Shown here: positions 1-6,793 of the stretch, piece by piece
Layout: the number at the start of each line of letters is the position of its first letter
Numbering within the stretch: position 1 is the first letter of the stretch
Origin: Actinomycetota bacterium
GTDB lineage: Bacteria; Actinomycetota; Aquicultoria; Subteraquimicrobiales; UBA9087
Reading direction: 5' to 3'
Assembly (NCBI GenBank): GCA_003491635.1
Contig: DNCG01000006.1
Coordinates: 1-8,074, forward strand
Length of the DNA stretch: 8,074 bases
Made by a program: the position numbers and the translations under genes
The notes under the pieces: model-generated
What the model saw: the letters and a program-made list of their open reading frames with translations, nothing else
What the model was told of the DNA's origin: nothing
The model's database searches: none

Positions 1-5
1 TTTCT

Positions 6-96
6 AATAACGAATTCCGAATAACGAATAACTAATCTGTCAACTGTGAACTATCAACTGTCACCTAGCCCCTACACCCTGTACCCTGGCCCCTGG
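6..96. repeat. Heptad-phased repeat array (left, 13 units)
   Basis: The gene-free left edge splits without gaps into 7-base words from 6 to 96. The first four are AATAACG, AATTCCG, AATAACG, AATAACT. A middle block holds AATCTGT, CAACTGT, GAACTAT, CAACTGT. A C-rich block ends with ACCCTGT, ACCCTGG, CCCCTGG. TCAACTGT recurs at 40-47 and 54-61, two units apart. The array ends one base before the stop codon of the GGDEF gene, so it forms the immediate 3' flank of that gene. I see no open frame of its own, no terminator and no CRISPR architecture. Function is unknown. Slippage-derived satellite DNA, a transcript-end structure or a protein-binding array are all possible. Confidence 0.75.
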
Positions 97-97
97 A

Positions 98-1903
98 TCA
101 GACACTCTTATCGGGAGCAATGTAGACACAGTTTCTGCCACTTTTCTTGGCCCTGTACATGGCCCGATCGGCCAACTCCATCAACTCCTCAGGATACCCT
201 ATCCCGGTCGAATAACCGGCGATGCCCAGGCTTATGGTGGCCTTTACCCTTTCTTCGTCGTCCAATTTGAAGGAGGCCTCCCCGACCCTCTGACGGAGCT
301 TTTCCGCCACGGCGAATGCTTCCGTTTTTGTCGTCTCCGGCAGGATCACCGCGAACTCATCGCCTCCCTGACGAGCTGCGTAGTCTGCCTCCCGCAAATT
401 CTGCCTTAAGACATCGGCAATGAGCTTGAGCAATAAGTCGCCCTTCACGTGCCCGTACGTGTCGTTGATGAGTTTAAAGTAATCGACATCAAAGATGACC
501 ACCGAAAGAGTGCCCTGATATCTTTGACACCGCTTGATCTCCTTCCCCAGAGACTGGATCAAACCATGGTAGTTGAACAAGCTGGTCACCCCATCGCTTA
601 TGGAGGTTTTCTCCAGAGCTTTCATTAGGTGAACCATTTTCTCCCTTTGATGGGGAAAGCACATCTCCCATTCCGCATCCCTCCGATAAATAGCGATTGC
701 CGTGGCCTCGCAGGTCTGATAGCCACAAGCGCCACAATCGAGGATGTCCTCCGCCGATTTGATCCCCCCGGAAGCCAAAATCTCCTTGAGCTCTCTTCCG
801 TGGGGCAAGGGAAAATCTACCTTCTTGGGCAAAAATTTCCTTCCCATCTCAATGGAGGGTAACTTCGAAAGCACTTTGGCGCGATCTTCGGCGCTCCTCG
901 CCCCCTTGGCCAATTTCTGGTAATGCCTCTCCACAACCCTTCGCCTCGCAAAGAGGCTCAGTTTGCTTATAGCTGGCCGCGGGGGATTTCCCATCAAGGG
1001 GCTGGCCAGACAACCATTGCAGCTCAGAGCATCGATTATCTTGAGTTTCACCTCCTCCCGGCTAAAGGCCTCCACCAGGGGTCGCATCTCGCCCACATCC
1101 CTTACCACTCGAATATCGCGGTTCAAGAGACTTCTCCTGGCGATCTCCTCCCGGGGGAAGCCCCCAAAGAGGGAAACCCTTTGAGGGAAAATGCGCAAGC
1201 CAGCCAATCTGGAAGTCTTTTTCCCGGCGGGTAGTCCCTTTAAAGACTTTGGATCGATCTTTGCCCTCTTGAACATCTCCTCCAGTTCGGGAAAGATCAA
1301 GACGGCGTCGAGAGCCCCCTCGAGGCCCTCCGCCCTGGCCTCCGCCTTCACGGCCAGGCAGGGACCGATGTAGACCGTGGCGGCACCCTCGTAAATCTCT
1401 TTGCACAATCTTCCCTGCGCTATGGGCGGGGAAACGATGGGGGCAAGATAAGAGAGGAAGTCGGGGAAGTACTTTTCCACCCATTCCACAATGACCGGGC
1501 AAGTGGAACGGATGATGGGCTCCTTAGACTCTCGGAACAAGCGCAGATAATCATCGGCTAAGAGTTCCTCGCCGACGATTGTATCCTCAATAGCATGAAA
1601 GCCCATCTTCAACAGGGCAGCTTGAACTCTGAAGGGATCGGTGGGATGAAAGTAGGCCACGTATTCGGGAGCCAGGATTGCCACGGCCTTGCCCTTGGTC
1701 AACAAATCCTCGACCGCTTCCCTCTCCGAGACGACAACCTTGGCTCCTCGAGAACAGGCGACTATACAGCGACCGCAAAAAATGCATTTTTCGCTATTGA
1801 CTTTCACCTGTCCCTGGCCAACCTTTATGGCTTTAATGGGACAGAGGCGAACACAGGCATAACACTGCTTGCAACGTCCCTCGGGGGTTTCGATGATCTC
1901 CAT
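98..1903 (-). CDS. Fe-S / [FeFe]-hydrogenase-like sensor fused to GGDEF diguanylate cyclase
   Basis: This 601-residue protein is probably a cytoplasmic redox or gas sensor that makes cyclic di-GMP. Two [4Fe-4S] ferredoxin motifs lie at the N terminus (Cys 11, 14, 17, 21 and 40, 43, 46, 50). A hydrogenase large-subunit-like domain follows (about 70-300), with STCP (Cys135), GPCLAVK (Cys182, Lys186) and SCNGC (Cys295, Cys298). A further Fe-S domain has Cys 390, 393, 398 and 415. The C-terminal GGDEF domain (about 435-595) has DVDYFK (472-477), an intact GGDEF signature (513-517) and an RxxD inhibitory site (Arg504, Asp507) at the expected distance, so it should be active and product-inhibited. 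The last hydrogenase motif is Cx2C rather than the Cx3C of catalytic enzymes, and the usual TSCCP is STCP, so I infer sensing rather than hydrogen turnover. No membrane segments are evident. GAGG at 1911-1914 lies 7 bases before the ATG. It stands 176 bases from the upstream gene, with no strong promoter seen. Confidence 0.92.
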   Translation of the reverse strand: MEIIETPEGRCKQCYACVRLCPIKAIKVGQGQVKVNSEKCIFCGRCIVACSRGAKVVVSEREAVEDLLTKGKAVAILAPEYVAYFHPTDPFRVQAALLKMGFHAIEDTIVGEELLADDYLRLFRESKEPIIRSTCPVIVEWVEKYFPDFLSYLAPIVSPPIAQGRLCKEIYEGAATVYIGPCLAVKAEARAEGLEGALDAVLIFPELEEMFKRAKIDPKSLKGLPAGKKTSRLAGLRIFPQRVSLFGGFPREEIARRSLLNRDIRVVRDVGEMRPLVEAFSREEVKLKIIDALSCNGCLASPLMGNPPRPAISKLSLFARRRVVERHYQKLAKGARSAEDRAKVLSKLPSIEMGRKFLPKKVDFPLPHGRELKEILASGGIKSAEDILDCGACGYQTCEATAIAIYRRDAEWEMCFPHQREKMVHLMKALEKTSISDGVTSLFNYHGLIQSLGKEIKRCQRYQGTLSVVIFDVDYFKLINDTYGHVKGDLLLKLIADVLRQNLREADYAARQGGDEFAVILPETTKTEAFAVAEKLRQRVGEASFKLDDEERVKATISLGIAGYSTGIGYPEELMELADRAMYRAKKSGRNCVYIAPDKSV

Positions 1904-2079
1904 TTAAGAACCTCATGCCTTGCCCCTCTAATTTTTTACAACGCCCTTGCCCCTGAAAGAATTTCCCTCCAAACACCTCCGTTTGATGGCAAATCGAAAT
2001 CGATCCTTTAAGCGCACCAAAAGAGGCCTCGGGAAAGCTAACTTAAATTGCCCAAACTATGGAACGCCATCAAAACGTA

Positions 2080-2580
2080 TCAACTTCCCAGGAATGATCG
2101 GGGTTTTTCTCTGACCGGGTCGGCCACGTCCACCACCTCGCCATTGGTCACCCGCTTCAGATCCTCCGCTCTCATCTTGAGCATGGCATTCAGTTCCCCA
2201 CCACCAGTGTAGACAACATCGCACTTCATGACATCCTCATCGATCAGGCTCAGGAGAGAAGTCTGGTGCGCGAGGGGAGGTGTAGCCCCGATTATGTAGC
2301 CGGTTAAATTCATTACCTCCCGGGTGGTGGCCAATCGAATGCGAGAGACGCCCAGCACCCCCTTCAACTTCTTGTAATTCACCTTTTTGTCCCCGGGGAG
2401 GATGACCAAGACGGGTTTTTCGTCGGAAAAGAACAAAACCGACTTGAGTATCTCGGAAGTCTTCAGCCTCAGGAGAACGGCCGCCCTCTCCGCGGTCTTG
2501 ACGGGACTCTCCAGCAAGAAAATCTCATGGGGAACCCCCAGGGATTGTAAAAAGTTGTGCACATCGACGCTGGTTTTCAT
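2080..2580 (-). CDS. YbaK/ProX family aminoacyl-tRNA deacylase
   Basis: This is a stand-alone editing-domain protein of 166 residues, close to the usual family length. Family members hydrolyse mischarged tRNA such as Cys-tRNAPro or Ala-tRNAPro in the cytoplasm. Visible family marks are the invariant lysine in ILKSVLF (Lys46), the GDKKVNYKKLKG stretch (63-74), the GATPP loop (98-102) and the GGGELNAML segment (126-134). The frame could open at a GTG two codons upstream (2586), but AGAGG at 2586-2590 overlaps that codon. It sits 5 bases before the ATG at 2580, so I chose the ATG. A sigma-70-like promoter lies upstream at 2646-2674, so the gene probably forms its own unit. Which tRNA it edits cannot be told from sequence by eye. 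Confidence 0.9.
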   Translation of the reverse strand: MKTSVDVHNFLQSLGVPHEIFLLESPVKTAERAAVLLRLKTSEILKSVLFFSDEKPVLVILPGDKKVNYKKLKGVLGVSRIRLATTREVMNLTGYIIGATPPLAHQTSLLSLIDEDVMKCDVVYTGGGELNAMLKMRAEDLKRVTNGEVVDVADPVREKPRSFLGS

Positions 2581-2585
2581 CGACA

Positions 2586-2598
2586 CCTCTTCGAGAGG
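2586..2598 (-). promoter_or_regulatory. Hairpin covering the Shine-Dalgarno of the YbaK gene
   Basis: On the minus strand CCTCT, CGA, AGAGG forms a perfect 5-bp hairpin whose 3' arm is the Shine-Dalgarno itself. Just upstream, GAGAG in the same leader could pair with CTCTC and compete with it. The bases are seen; a role in translational control is inference, and so short a stem may be chance. Confidence 0.35.
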
Positions 2599-2645
2599 AA
2601 ATTTCTCTCCAGGGCAAAAAAGAACCGCCCGAGATGAGCAAATTC

Positions 2646-2674
2646 AGTATAACATCGCCCAGTCTGGCTGACAA
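2646..2674 (-). promoter_or_regulatory. Sigma-70-type promoter for the YbaK gene
   Basis: On the minus strand TTGTCA (2669-2674) and TATACT (2646-2651) are separated by exactly 17 bases. Both hexamers match the consensus at five of six positions. Transcription would begin near 2639 and give a leader of about 60 bases before the ATG at 2580. This is the best promoter in the window and separates the YbaK gene from the LOG-family gene that ends at 2720. Confidence 0.7.
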
Positions 2675-2719
2675 ATCATTGAAGTTCCCACCGCCTCTCA
2701 CCTCATATATTTACGGGGC

Positions 2720-3190
2720 TCAAGACTTCAAGGACACCCGAAGGGCTCTTTCTACGGCCTCGTGAGGATCCTTGGCAATCAGAATGGCCTCGACGGGTCT
2801 ACCGCCTTTGGCCAATTCCCAGGTGCCGATGCCAACGACGGGTTTCCCGACCTTCAAAGCTAAAGCGATCTCGGACAGCGTGCCAAACTCCCCGCCAACG
2901 GCGATGAGCACATCAGCCGTTCGAACCACCAGAGCATTTCTGGCCTCGCCCAGACCGGTGGGAACGACCACATTCACATAGGGATTGGCATGTTTCCTAT
3001 CTTCGGAGGGAAGAATTCCAAGCGTTAAGCCGCCTGCACTCTTGGCTCCCTTGCAGGCAGCCTCCATCACTCCCCCCAAGCCACCACAGACCAAAATCGC
3101 TCCCCTTTGCGCTATGAGTCTGCCAACCTCATAGGCGATATCGAAGAGCTTTGCATCGCATCGCCCAGCACCGATCACACCAATGTACAT
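2720..3190 (-). CDS. LOG-family Rossmann protein (TIGR00725-like)
   Basis: This 156-residue protein has a single Rossmann-like nucleotide-binding fold related to the LOG / lysine decarboxylase-like family. Characterised LOG members are phosphoribohydrolases that cleave nucleoside 5'-monophosphates, but the substrate of this short bacterial branch is not settled. It starts MYIGVIGAG, carries GGLGGVM (36-42), an Arg-Asn pair (84-85) and GGEFGTLSE (99-107). The last corresponds to the family PGGxGTxxE motif with the first Pro replaced by Val. The frame extends to a GTG at 3232, but no Shine-Dalgarno precedes it. AAGGAAGG lies about 8 bases before the ATG at 3190, which also restores the usual length. 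It begins 51 bases after the helicase stop with no terminator between, so cotranscription is likely. Confidence 0.87.
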   Translation of the reverse strand: MYIGVIGAGRCDAKLFDIAYEVGRLIAQRGAILVCGGLGGVMEAACKGAKSAGGLTLGILPSEDRKHANPYVNVVVPTGLGEARNALVVRTADVLIAVGGEFGTLSEIALALKVGKPVVGIGTWELAKGGRPVEAILIAKDPHEAVERALRVSLKS

Positions 3191-3241
3191 CGGATCACCC
3201 TTCCTTGAGAGCTGAGGCGGTCGATGGACCACAGGAAGGAA

Positions 3242-5515
3242 CTATCGACCCTTCTCCAATATTTTCTCCAATATCTCGATGGCCACCTTCTTATTCAAGG
3301 GCTCATTCCAATTTCCACACTTGGGCGACTGGATACAGGAAGGGCAACCCATCTTGCATTCACAGTCTTTGATGTGGCTCAAGGTCTCCCTCAAAAGGTT
3401 CTCGCAGAGATCGTATCCACGGGCGGCGATTCCCACCCCACCTTCAAAGCCATCATAGATGAAGACCGACGGAAAGCCCGTGTGCTCATGAAATGGGGTG
3501 GAGACTCCGCCGATGTCCCACCTGTCACACATCGCATACATGGGAAGCAGGGCGATGGCGGCGTGTTCTACGGCGTGAATGCCCCCGGCCAGCTCCAGCT
3601 CACCCAGAGCAAGCCGAGAGGAGACATCATCCGGGATGACAAACCAGAAGGCCTCCGTTTCAAAGCGCTGAGGCGGCAAATCCAGCTCCTCCGTCCCCAG
3701 AACTTCACCCGTGAAGATCCGCCTCCGCTGAAAGGCGATGACATGGCTGGTAACATCGACTCGCCCGAAGCGGACCCTCGTCCGACCAATTTCTCTTCGC
3801 AAATCTTCCCCCAGAACGACCAGACTGGTCTCCTCCCTCGGTTGGGTGTAGTAATCGCCGCGGGCTTTCTCCACGAAGGCAACCTTCGCCTCCAAATCCA
3901 GATCGACAACCAGATAGGAATCGCCCTGATGGAGATAGATGGCCCCCGGGTGGATGTAAATGAAGGCGGTGGTGGAGTCTATGGTGCCGAGAAGAATCCC
4001 CGTTCCCAGCTCGACGATGGAGTAGATGTCCCGAGAGGCGGAACGGATGTTGACTTCTTGGGCGGGAACCCTCCGCCCCGCCCAGAACCACCTGGACTTT
4101 CTCTCCATGAGCTCTCCCCGAGAGAGGAGAGATTTGAGCACCTCGGGATAGGCTTGACCGAAGAACTCCCCATCCTCCTCGGTTAAGGGGAGTTCGTAGG
4201 CGGCACATATAAGGTGCTGGGAGAGGATGGAAGGGTTCTCAAAATCCACGATGGCCTCCTCGCAACTCTTGCCGTAGAAGGCCTCGGGGTGCTTCATGTA
4301 ATACTGATCCAGGGGGTCATCCTGGGCTACCAGGATGGCCAGAGAACTCCCCCGCCTGCGTCCCGCTCTTCCAGCCTGTTGCCAGGTGGAGGTAATGGTC
4401 CCCGGATATCCGTTAATCACGCAGGCATCTAAAGTGCCGATATCCACCCCCAGCTCCAGTGCATTGGTGGAGCTCACCCCCAAAAGCTCTCCACTAAAGA
4501 GCCCTCGCTCGATCTCCCGACGCTCGGGGGCCAGATATCCAGCCCGGTACGATCTCACCTCATCCAACAGTTCCACATTGTCCTTAAGTTCTTCGCGAGC
4601 GTATTTGAAGACGAGCTCCGCCGTCTGACGGGATTTACTGAAGGTGATGTTCCTGATACCGCTCCTCACGAGGGAAGCAAAAAGGTAGGCGGCCTCCGAG
4701 TTGGAACTCCTCCGCCTCTCCTTCACCTCGTCGAGATGGGGTGGATTCCAGAATAAGAAAACCTTCTCTCCGCGGGGGGAACAATCTTCCTCGACGACCT
4801 CGACGTCAAGCCCGGTGAGCCCCTGTGCGTGCTCTCCGGGATTGGCCACGGTCGCCGAGGAGAGGATGAATTGGGGATTGGAGCGGTAGTGTTTGCAGAG
4901 TCTTCTCAGACGCCTGATCAGGTTGGCCACGTTGGAACCGAAGACACCGCGGAAGACATGTGCCTCGTCCACAACGACATACCCGAGATTGAGAAGAAAA
5001 TCCCCCCACATCCTGTGGTTGGGCAAAATCCCATAGTGGAGCATGTCGGGATTGGTGAGGACCACATTGGCATTGCGCCTAATCCAGGCTCTTTCGTCGG
5101 TGGGGGTATCCCCATCGTAGGCGGCCGAAACCAGGGAGGGCAAATCAAACCCTCCAAGAACCCTGAGTTGGTCCTGGGCCAAAGCCTTGGTGGGAAAGAG
5201 ATAAAGAGCGGTGTTTTTGGCATTCTCCGAAATGGCCTCCAGGGCGGGAACGTTGTAGCAAAGACTCTTGCCGCTCGCCGTGCCGGTGACCACAATCACG
5301 TTCTTTCCTTGATGGACGAGGTCGATGGCCTTGGCCTGGTGCCTATATAAATTGGTGATTCCCAGATCGGCCAAGCACTGTTTGATTTGGGAAGGCAGAG
5401 GGTGCTCCGGCTTTCTAAAGACCGCTTCTCTAGGGGAGATCCTCTCCACGTGGGCGATCTGCCCCCTGTAAGTGGGACTGCTCTTGATCGAGTTCACAAA
5501 CGCCAATGGATCCAT
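3242..5515 (-). CDS. DEAH-box superfamily 2 helicase, MrfA/YprA-like with DUF1998 domain
   Basis: This 757-residue ATP-dependent DNA helicase resembles Bacillus MrfA, which takes part in repair of mitomycin-type DNA damage, and the wider Hrq1-like group. Helicase motifs appear in order: Gln60 of the Q motif, GTASGKS Walker A (78-84), PTKAL (108-112), DEAH (183-186), SAT (220-222), STNALELGVDIG (349-360) and QQAGRAGR (379-386). The C-terminal region has HAVEHAAIALLP (647-658), DGFEGGVGIA (688-697) and a metal-binding cluster with Cys 718, 720, 724, 727 and 733. All key motifs are intact. AAGGAGG (5516-5522) touches the annotated ATG with no spacer, whereas a TTG four codons in (5504-5506) lies 9 bases away and may be the true start, changing only three residues. 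A partner nuclease such as MrfB is not seen here. The LOG-family gene follows at once. Confidence 0.92.
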   Translation of the reverse strand: MDPLAFVNSIKSSPTYRGQIAHVERISPREAVFRKPEHPLPSQIKQCLADLGITNLYRHQAKAIDLVHQGKNVIVVTGTASGKSLCYNVPALEAISENAKNTALYLFPTKALAQDQLRVLGGFDLPSLVSAAYDGDTPTDERAWIRRNANVVLTNPDMLHYGILPNHRMWGDFLLNLGYVVVDEAHVFRGVFGSNVANLIRRLRRLCKHYRSNPQFILSSATVANPGEHAQGLTGLDVEVVEEDCSPRGEKVFLFWNPPHLDEVKERRRSSNSEAAYLFASLVRSGIRNITFSKSRQTAELVFKYAREELKDNVELLDEVRSYRAGYLAPERREIERGLFSGELLGVSSTNALELGVDIGTLDACVINGYPGTITSTWQQAGRAGRRRGSSLAILVAQDDPLDQYYMKHPEAFYGKSCEEAIVDFENPSILSQHLICAAYELPLTEEDGEFFGQAYPEVLKSLLSRGELMERKSRWFWAGRRVPAQEVNIRSASRDIYSIVELGTGILLGTIDSTTAFIYIHPGAIYLHQGDSYLVVDLDLEAKVAFVEKARGDYYTQPREETSLVVLGEDLRREIGRTRVRFGRVDVTSHVIAFQRRRIFTGEVLGTEELDLPPQRFETEAFWFVIPDDVSSRLALGELELAGGIHAVEHAAIALLPMYAMCDRWDIGGVSTPFHEHTGFPSVFIYDGFEGGVGIAARGYDLCENLLRETLSHIKDCECKMGCPSCIQSPKCGNWNEPLNKKVAIEILEKILEKGR

Positions 5516-5524
5516 CCTCCTTAA

Positions 5525-5547
5525 ATTATAACCTAGACTATAGGTTA
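5525..5547 (-). promoter_or_regulatory. TATAAT box and overlapping 19-bp palindrome before the helicase gene
   Basis: On the minus strand a perfect TATAAT (5525-5530) stands just before the helicase Shine-Dalgarno. It overlaps a palindrome with 7-base arms, TAACCTA (5529-5535) and TAGGTTA (5541-5547), around GACTA. The arrangement is typical of a repressor operator on a promoter. No good -35 hexamer is present at 16-18 bases, and the transcript would start very close to the Shine-Dalgarno, so the promoter call is tentative. Confidence 0.45.
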
Positions 5548-5593
5548 GACATAAATCGCCTGAGGTAGATGAAACTCTTTTGTCAGTAAAGAT

Positions 5594-5719
5594 AAATCCT
5601 AAATCCCAATGTCTAAATCCTAAACAAGCACTAATGACTGAAATCCAAATGATAAAAACGTAAGTTTCGAAAATTTGGACATTTAAGAATTTGGAATTTG
5701 CAAATCAGGATTTGCAAAC
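5594..5719. repeat. Heptad-phased repeat array (middle, 18 units)
   Basis: Most of the 270-base spacer between the metal exporter and the helicase divides into consecutive 7-base words. The left part is rich in AAATCCT-type words (5594-5600, 5615-5621, with AAATCCC at 5601-5607). The right part has AAGAATT, TGGAATT, TGCAAAT, CAGGATT, TGCAAAC (5685-5719), the inverse word type, so the whole is an imperfect inverted repeat. The central units (about 5629-5670) fit the phase poorly. No gene or RNA family is recognised, and the rest of the spacer holds only the flanking repeats and the promoter-like site. Confidence 0.55.
5697..5718. repeat. Palindrome with 10-base arms
   Basis: TTTGCAAATC (5697-5706) and GATTTGCAAA (5709-5718) are exact inverse complements separated by AG. 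The arms are AT-rich with no following T-run, so an intrinsic terminator is unlikely. It could be a protein site or part of the heptad array's inverted structure. Confidence 0.7.
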
Positions 5720-5785
5720 ACTTTCTGGAATTATGTCCAGAGTATAACTCAGACTATAAGCGGGGGTATTGACGGGAAAAGGAAG

Positions 5786-6694
5786 TCAATCGGTGGTTCC
5801 CGGATGGCGGTGGGGAGGATGGTATCCATGGGGGTTGACGTGGATCATAACATCCGCCACATCGCTCATGTTCTTCATGATCTCGTGTTTGACCTCGCTG
5901 GCGATTGCGTGTCCCATGGCCACGCTGGTGTCGGGGTCAACCTCTAGCTTTAAATCCACGAGCAGGTATTGCCCCATGCGACGGGCTTTGATCTCGTGAA
6001 CGTGCTCGACACCCTCGACCTTTTCGGCAAGCCTCGTGATCCCCTTGAGGATCCTTTCATCTGGGGAGGTGTCCATGAGCTGATGAAACGCACCCAAAAC
6101 TATATCATAAGCCACCTTCATTACAAACAGTGAAACCGCGACTCCCGTCAAGGGGTCCAAGATAGGATAGCCAATCCGAGCTCCTGTGATGCCCACCAGA
6201 GCCACCACCGATGAGAAAGCGTCGGAACGATGATGCCACGCATTGGCCATCACAACCGGGCTGCCCAAGCGCTTACCTATCCTCACCGTGTATTGAAATA
6301 AAGCCTCCTTAACCAGTATGGATATAAGCGCAGCTACCAGAGCGATTACCCCGGGGGTGCGAATGGTCCTGCCCAGAATGGTCTGCACGGCCATCCACAA
6401 AATGGTCAAGCCTACCAGGGCCACCATCCCCCCCACCACCACCGCCGCTATCGCCTCTATCTTTCCATGGCCATAGGGATGGCGTTCATCCACCGGTCTT
6501 TTAGCTATTTTGAGGCTGACCAGCACCACCACATCGCTACAGATATCGGAGAAGGAGTGAGCGGCATCCGCCGTCATGGCTTGGCTCCTTCCCAGGATAC
6601 CGGCCAGAGCCTTAAAAATGGTCAGGGCCAAGTTTACCCAGATACCCACCCAGGTCACCTTTTCTCCCTTGTGGAAACGTTCCTCTTTATCCAT
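5786..6694 (-). CDS. Cation diffusion facilitator (CDF) family metal exporter
   Basis: This 302-residue inner-membrane protein should export divalent metal in exchange for protons. Six hydrophobic segments fall roughly at 13-35, 43-62, 80-105, 113-135, 148-173 and 178-200, followed by a cytoplasmic C-terminal domain (about 205-290). The metal site is given by HxxxD in the second helix (His46, Asp50) and HxxxD in the fifth (His154, Asp158), the pattern common in zinc/cadmium-type members. The loop RPVDERHPYGHGKIE (66-80) is typical of the family. The tail is histidine-rich (His 286, 289, 292, 295, 297) and may bind metal. AGAGG at 6701-6705 lies 6 bases before the ATG. A strong hairpin with a T-run ends only 6 bases before that Shine-Dalgarno, so expression depends on readthrough from asd or on a promoter I cannot see. 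Confidence 0.93.
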   Translation of the reverse strand: MDKEERFHKGEKVTWVGIWVNLALTIFKALAGILGRSQAMTADAAHSFSDICSDVVVLVSLKIAKRPVDERHPYGHGKIEAIAAVVVGGMVALVGLTILWMAVQTILGRTIRTPGVIALVAALISILVKEALFQYTVRIGKRLGSPVVMANAWHHRSDAFSSVVALVGITGARIGYPILDPLTGVAVSLFVMKVAYDIVLGAFHQLMDTSPDERILKGITRLAEKVEGVEHVHEIKARRMGQYLLVDLKLEVDPDTSVAMGHAIASEVKHEIMKNMSDVADVMIHVNPHGYHPPHRHPGTTD

Positions 6695-6711
6695 GTTTAA
6701 CCTCTGTATTT

Positions 6712-6753
6712 AAAAAACCTGCGGTTCTGTTCGCAGAGGTCCCGCAGGTTTTT
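6712..6753 (-). terminator. Intrinsic terminator after asd, at the leader of the CDF gene
   Basis: AAAAACCTGCGG (6713-6724) and CCGCAGGTTTTT (6742-6753) are perfect 12-base inverse arms. On the minus strand six T follow the GC-rich stem, the classical rho-independent form. The plus strand also has five T, so it may work both ways. The 17-base loop contains a second small stem, TCTG-TTCG-CAGA (6726-6737). It lies 40 bases past the asd stop and 6 bases before the Shine-Dalgarno of the CDF gene, so it could also act as an attenuator. Confidence 0.85.
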
Positions 6754-6793
6754 CTGCTGCCCGAGGGCCCGCCCTTAAAGACTGTCCTCAAAA

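Larger units (their letters stand above)
5527..5760. repeat. Near-identical 18-base direct repeats flanking the middle array
   Basis: TATAACCTAGACTATAGG (5527-5544) and TATAACTCAGACTATAAG (5743-5760) match at 15 of 18 positions and enclose about 200 bases of AT-rich DNA. Just inside them GACATAA (5548-5554) and TTATGTC (5731-5737) are inverted copies. The layout resembles a small non-autonomous mobile element with a target duplication, but no known element was recognised. A local duplication of promoter DNA would look the same. Confidence 0.5.

Noticed and set aside
98..1903. Catalytic [FeFe] hydrogenase
   Set aside because: The TSCCP motif is STCP and the last motif is Cx2C rather than Cx3C. 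No hydrogenase maturation or partner subunit gene is adjacent.
1918..1954. Ten-base direct repeat CCTTGCCCCT (1918-1927 and 1945-1954) in the spacer before the GGDEF gene
   Set aside because: Short, C-rich and not in heptad phase; likely chance.
2000..2079. Terminator after the YbaK-family gene
   Set aside because: GAGGCCTC and TTTAAG/CTTAAA pairings exist, but no GC-rich stem with a T-run was found.
3224..4186. A 320-codon open frame on the plus strand opposite the helicase C-terminal region
   Set aside because: It is antisense to a well-supported helicase and its translation shows no recognisable fold.
6695..6793. Metal-sensing riboswitch (NiCo or yybP-ykoY type) or T-box ahead of the CDF gene
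   Set aside because: Only a simple terminator hairpin fits. I could not find the conserved junctions of those families or a T-box consensus.
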